The notes beneath the pieces were generated by a model. The model worked only from the letters and a program-made list of their open reading frames with translations, was not told the DNA's origin and made no database searches. A stretch of DNA of 64,000 bases from Gremmenia infestans (taxonomy: Eukaryota; Ascomycota; Leotiomycetes; Helotiales; Hamatocanthoscyphaceae): assembly GCA_032629725.1 (NCBI GenBank), contig JAFEVB010000014.1, positions 1-64,000 on the forward strand, given 5' to 3'. The position numbers and the translations under genes were made by a program. Of the stretch, positions 59,901 to 64,000 are shown one piece after another (position 1 is the first letter of the stretch; each line of letters begins with the position of its first letter).

Positions 59901-62701
59901 CGTTTCGTGTCGAGGTAAAGAGAGGTGACATCAAGAGCAGCCTTGTCATCACTGCTGCTTGTTCCTTTCAGGTAGGCCTTGACAACAGCTAGGAGATCAT
60001 CGCGGTTGCGATCCGGACTCTCGACATAGATCTCGGTAAATCGTGACCGTAGCCCCATTGGTAAATCCCGCTTTCCAACATCAGTTGCTGGATTCATTGC
60101 ACCGAATATACGAAAGTCTGGATGCGCTTTGACTCTCTCGATCTCGCCGGTTTCAGACAGCAGAATGGATGGACTGCCGCCCGGTCCGCTGTGCAAGAGG
60201 TCTGCTATGCTCTCCAGGGTATCTGGAGAAGCTAAGTTGATCTCATCCAGCAATACCCATTCGCCATTTCGGGCTGCCTTTACAATGTTCCCTTCCACAA
60301 AGGTGAAAGCGAACCCCTTCGAACCAGCTGAAAGTTGAACATCGAACTGCTTCAAACTTTCGGAAAATCTCTCCCATCGAGGTTTGAGGTGAAGTAATGA
60401 TTGTAATCTCGATTCAGTCTTCCGGCGTTTAGTAGGTTGCTCGGTAGGAGGACGTCCATTCGTTTGCTCTTTCGTCCTCAATTCCGAAATGATATGATTG
60501 AACATCTTAGGAGCCTCTCGCCAGAGTTTAGAGGCCTTGCTCCACTGACTCTTGGCAACAGACTTTGCCAGTTGATCGATGTATTTCTGGTTCTTGCTTG
60601 TAGATATGCCAGTGGCTGCAAAGAGTTCATCAAATTCATCCTTGAGCGGAATGGCAAGACTTCTCACGTTTACAGGTTTAAACCCACCGAGAAGATCACC
60701 TACTTCGCTTTGCTGAGACAAATTTACAGCCGTGAGCTTGGTGGCTAAAGAATCCGCGAGCTGCTGAATGACGGTTGTCTTTCCAATACCAGTTTCTCCA
60801 ACAAGCAGGACTGGCTCCGCCATCTTCACAGCAACTCCAACTTGCTCAAGTAGCCGCTTCGCAGGGGCAGTATTGGCAAAAGGTCTTGCTTTCTTGGAAG
60901 GTTTAGTAATGCGATTTGCGCTTCGTTTTGGCAGCCGCACTCGTCCAATCGTCAATACTGCGTCTGTATCTTCATACCGTGGGATATGTGAAGTAAGGAA
61001 GTGCTCAACCCGTTGCGGATCAATGTGCATTTCTTCGGCTATCGCAGCAACGACGATTTTCCGAGTTTCTTCGGTTTGCAAACTTCCAGCAAAGCAGTCT
61101 GCAGCTTCCAAGAACATCTCATATTTCGTCGCATCGGTGATTGGTTCTTCGCCGGTTCTAGATCCAGCTGCAACTAGATTGCTGTCCAGTCTTCGACACC
61201 ACTTCAGAAGATCACGAGGACTAATCGGGCGGCCGAGAGACGTTCGGCTTTTCGATGCAAACGACGGTTTGTGAGACAATGTGTACAGACGCTCGTAGAC
61301 ATTAATGATGCCGGGTAGAAATTTGTGAAGAATCGGATGGGTGCCACTGATGATTTCGCGAAACTCATCTTGTGTGGGCATCTGAACTGGTACTCGCTGC
61401 CAAAGTCTCGCCCCAAGCATGTGTAATGCGGGTGCATTTTCCTGTCCAGTCACGCTGAGAGAAGTCCGAATGCTAGCAAGAAGTCTGAATCCACGTCCAG
61501 CTTTGATGATCTCCCCACGACTGGGTATCAAAAGCTCTCCTCGCTCGATGAGGGGTAAGATCACACTGATCACTTCATTCGGCGCTCGGTCAAGATCTTC
61601 AATAAACACCCATCGACCTTCCTTGACTGCTGTTGTCAGAACTCCAGGTCTCCATGTAAATGATCCTGGGGTCGATCCCGTAGCATACATTCCGATGAGC
61701 ATCTTGGCATCAGTTTGCTCGTTCAGGTGAAGTGAGACCATATTCGTGTCAACGCCGAGCTCACGGGCAAAATCATTGACGAGTAATGTCTTCCCAGAAC
61801 CAGCAAGTCCATGAAGAAGGATTGGCGAAGATGAGAGGAGTGATTTCGCAAATGTTTCCATGTTCCTCGAAGCGGTCGCTGTTTCTACAAGAGCAGAAAG
61901 TCGAGGCGACGGTCCATTTGGCCGGGGCAGTAGTGTGTTTCCACAACGTACAACCAGATCCGAAAGACTCCCCAGGTTGAAAACATCGAGGCCAAAGGAA
62001 CCTTCCTTCCTTGCCATCCTTTCCCTGTCTGCATCCTGTAGCCTCTTCTCCTCAAACAAGCTCAAGAACCCATAATCTACAAGCTTCCCATCATAATCCC
62101 CCATGACCGCCTCTTTGCCCACATGTTCTTCGATCATAGCTTCGAGTTTCAGATCCGATGCCGAGCACAGCTGACTAAATACCCGGACTGCAAGATATCG
62201 TACCCCGCGGTCTGTATGAGTGAAGAGACTTTGTATTCGCGCTCCAGCAATCGTCTGTGAGAACGTGTATTTGTCAAAGTTTAACAATCGAAAGGTCGCG
62301 AGTAAGATCCTCTGGAATTCCAATATTGAGAGTTCCATATCCCCCCACATGCTTCCTATCCTCGAGGTCTGCGGGGGCTTTCCATTGGTGGAGGAAGTAT
62401 TCTCGAGGTATTTCTCCAAGTAAGTCGACAGATGCGGCGCAAGAGGCAATATCCTCGCAAATCCCTGAATCACTTCATTTCTCTGCTTTCCTCCGTTACT
62501 TCCGTCTATCCACCTCGCCGTCGAATCTGCGAAAATGCTCTCAAATGTAGTAAAGGCTCGGAGTGTAATTCCTGGCAGCAAAGCAGTTTGCGCGAGGGTT
62601 CCCAGAAATCGCTGTGTATGTTGTATTCGTATAATTTCTCGTAATTCGTCAGGCAGCTCACGAAGAGCAGTTTGCCCATCATCTGGGGTATCTACCTCCA
62701 T
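47902..62701 (-). CDS. MDN1: Midasin, AAA+ dynein-like pre-60S ATPase (Rea1/Mdn1)
   Basis: Two exons: 55487-62701 and 47902-55425, with one 61-nt intron; 4,912 aa, the same size as yeast Rea1 (4,910). Six AAA+ modules have Walker A motifs near residues 302 (GLAGSGKT), 639 (GETGIGKT), 1086 (GPTSSGKT), 1379 (GETGCGKT), 1757 (GSPGVGKT) and 2069 (GPSGSGKT). A long helical linker follows, then an Asp/Glu-rich region at about 4100-4580. The C-terminal MIDAS/VWA domain near 4700 has VDDSKSM and the later TRDV-like threonine context. Midasin pulls Rsa4 and Ytm1 off pre-60S particles. The product ends RQWFAEVVDSSN. It is intact over 14.8 kb. Confidence 0.96.
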
Positions 62702-62899
62702 TTTGTGAGGTTTTGCCGTCGAATATCACAGCTGGATGCGGGCTTGTTAAAATCCCAGATATTTTTTTATCGCAAAAAGGCGATAAACATTTTAGCGTGC
62801 ACGGGCCTCTTTCAAAATATACTCCGTACTAGACTTTTCTCGTCCTCACAACCTCAACTCTCTCCATCCACATCTCTCACCCCATCAACAACCGCCACC
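62702..62899. promoter_or_regulatory. Divergent promoter shared by MDN1 and the L7/L12 gene
   Basis: Only 198 bp separate the two ATGs. The gap contains a perfect 8-bp inverted repeat TTTATCGC-(6)-GCGATAAA at 62766-62787. Its GCGAT core matches the PAC element of yeast ribosome-biogenesis promoters. Function here is inferred. Confidence 0.5.
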
Positions 62900-63493
62900 A
62901 TGTCAATGACTTGCCAAACAGCAGCTCGGAGCTGCGTACGCTCTCTGCGAATGCAAACACCCCGAACATGTCTCGCGCAGGTACAGAGGAGGAGATGGGC
63001 GAGCTCGGAAGCTACAGTGTCGAATCCCAAGATCTCGGGCATTGTAGATCAGATCAGTCAATTGACGCTCCTGGAGACAGCAGACCTGGTGGCTAGCTTG
63101 AAGGTAACTTTCTGCATATCTTCACCCATCGAGTCTCCATCAATGCTAACCTACCTATCTGAGTAGACTCGATTAAACATCCCCGACATGCCCATGGGCG
63201 GTTTCGGAGGTGGCGGAGCCGCACCCGCCGTTGCAGCCCCAGTCGTCGAAGAAGAAGCTGCTCCTGCACAACAAGAGAAAACATTGTTCAATCTGAAGCT
63301 GGACAGCTTTGAAGCCAGCGCCAAGCCGAAGATCATTAAGGAGATTAAGAGCATGTTGGGCTTAAGTTTGGTGGACAGCAAGAAGTTTGTGGAGAGTGCG
63401 CCGAAGATGATGAAGGAGGGCGTGCCAAAGGAAGAGGCAGAGAAGATCGTAGCTGCGTTGAAGGGGTTGGGTGGTGTGGTTGTCATGGAGTAG
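62900..63493 (+). CDS. MNP1: Mitochondrial large-subunit ribosomal protein bL12m (L7/L12)
   Basis: Two exons (62900-63103 and 63167-63493) give 176 aa. A mitochondrial presequence (MSMTCQTAARSCVRSLRMQT...QRRRWASS) is followed by the N-terminal dimerisation helices (ISGIVDQISQLTLLETADLV), an Ala/Gly/Pro hinge, and the C-terminal L12 domain: EKTLFNLKLDSF...KPKIIKEIKSMLGLSLVDSK, then VESAPKMMKEGVPKEEAEKI. This is the stalk protein of the mitoribosome that recruits translation GTPases. The intron falls exactly between helix and hinge. Confidence 0.94.
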
Positions 63494-64000
63494 ATGAATT
63501 AAACGTGTCTGTAGGATATAGTGGGAGGCATTGATTTGAGTGGATACGAATGAGGTTAGAGAGGATTGTGGCCATACTGTATTAGATGTGTACAAAATCA
63601 AAATTCTCATACAGTCCAGTTCATTTGCCAAGTTGGTTGATTGAGAGGTACGGATGCGACTTGTGACATGCGGATTGGAATTTACTAGCAATTTGACAAT
63701 TGGTTCTTTTACTGGTTAACGGCCGAGTGCATGTTCATGGATCTTGGAAAGTCGTTTTGTGTCACGATGCACGCTTTCTCAAACTCGTATGATCTCGACC
63801 GCAAATTCTTGGGCAGTCTTGTTCAACATTGCTCTTCCACCTCAGCCTTCCATATCAAACCGCTAAATCTTCGGCGCAAAAGTTTGACTTCTGCCATGCT
63901 TCTTAGATTCATTTGATGCCAAATCTGTCGTCAAACACAAAAGGCGCCCACTTGGCTAAGTGGGTTAGAACAAATTGTGTTGGGCAAGTAGGAATTGTAA
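63494..64000. other. Intergenic DNA to the window edge
   Basis: 507 bp with no supported gene. On the minus strand an ATG at about 63898 opens a 24-codon frame (MAEVKLLRRRFSGLIWKAEV) that stops at 63826; it could be the first exon of a gene but no continuation was found. Confidence 0.35.

Noticed and set aside
1..64000. CRISPR arrays, bacterial operons or insertion sequences
   Set aside because: None seen; the DNA is nuclear fungal, with spliceosomal introns.

Overview
The window is the left end of a chromosome of a filamentous ascomycete (Pezizomycotina). It opens with CCCTAA telomere repeats. It carries many short (about 43-65 nt) GT-AG introns, and its gene set is fungal (SesB-NACHT-WD STAND protein, GPI-type PLC-like protein, chitin-binding LysM-free secreted protein, MRH4, RTT103, NOC3). 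A heavily TpA-rich block behind the telomere looks like the product of repeat-induced point mutation (RIP). I cannot name the species.

Layout. 1-102: telomere. 103-5015: gene-free subtelomere in which CpA/TpG survive almost only as GCA/TGC. 5016-5137: an unmutated island that looks like one end of an LTR. 5.7-14.5 kb: an accessory block with a fructosamine-kinase-family gene, a large NLR-like STAND gene (broken by one base) and an MFS exporter with a tandem repeat in its promoter. 14.5-16.2 kb: AT-rich DNA with diverged direct repeats and a tRNA-like element. From 16.2 kb onward there are mostly conserved housekeeping genes: coronin, a secreted chitin-binding protein, RTT103, a four-exon COX7 (subunit VIIa) gene with an 8-nt first exon, and a PPR-like mitochondrial protein. 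Next come a frameshifted SDR, a decayed F-box-like pseudogene, NOC3, NIP7, MRH4, a secreted PLC-like protein, an ECM15/YkoF-like protein, two hypothetical proteins, a berberine-bridge-type FAD oxidase, midasin (about 4,912 aa) and mitochondrial ribosomal protein L7/L12.

How the genes fit together. Three 60S-assembly factors (NOC3, NIP7, MDN1) and two genes for the mitochondrial large ribosomal subunit (MRH4, L7/L12) lie in the distal half. Two head-to-head pairs, NOC3/NIP7 and MDN1/L7-L12, share short promoters. COX7 and the PPR-like gene are a third divergent pair with mitochondrial products. The telomere-proximal third is typical accessory territory. Three genes (STAND, chitin-binding, SDR) each carry a single-base frame break at or beside a short base run, which may be assembly error, while the 14.8-kb midasin gene is intact.

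All splice sites were set by eye from GT/AG signals, frame continuity and family knowledge. No database search was possible.
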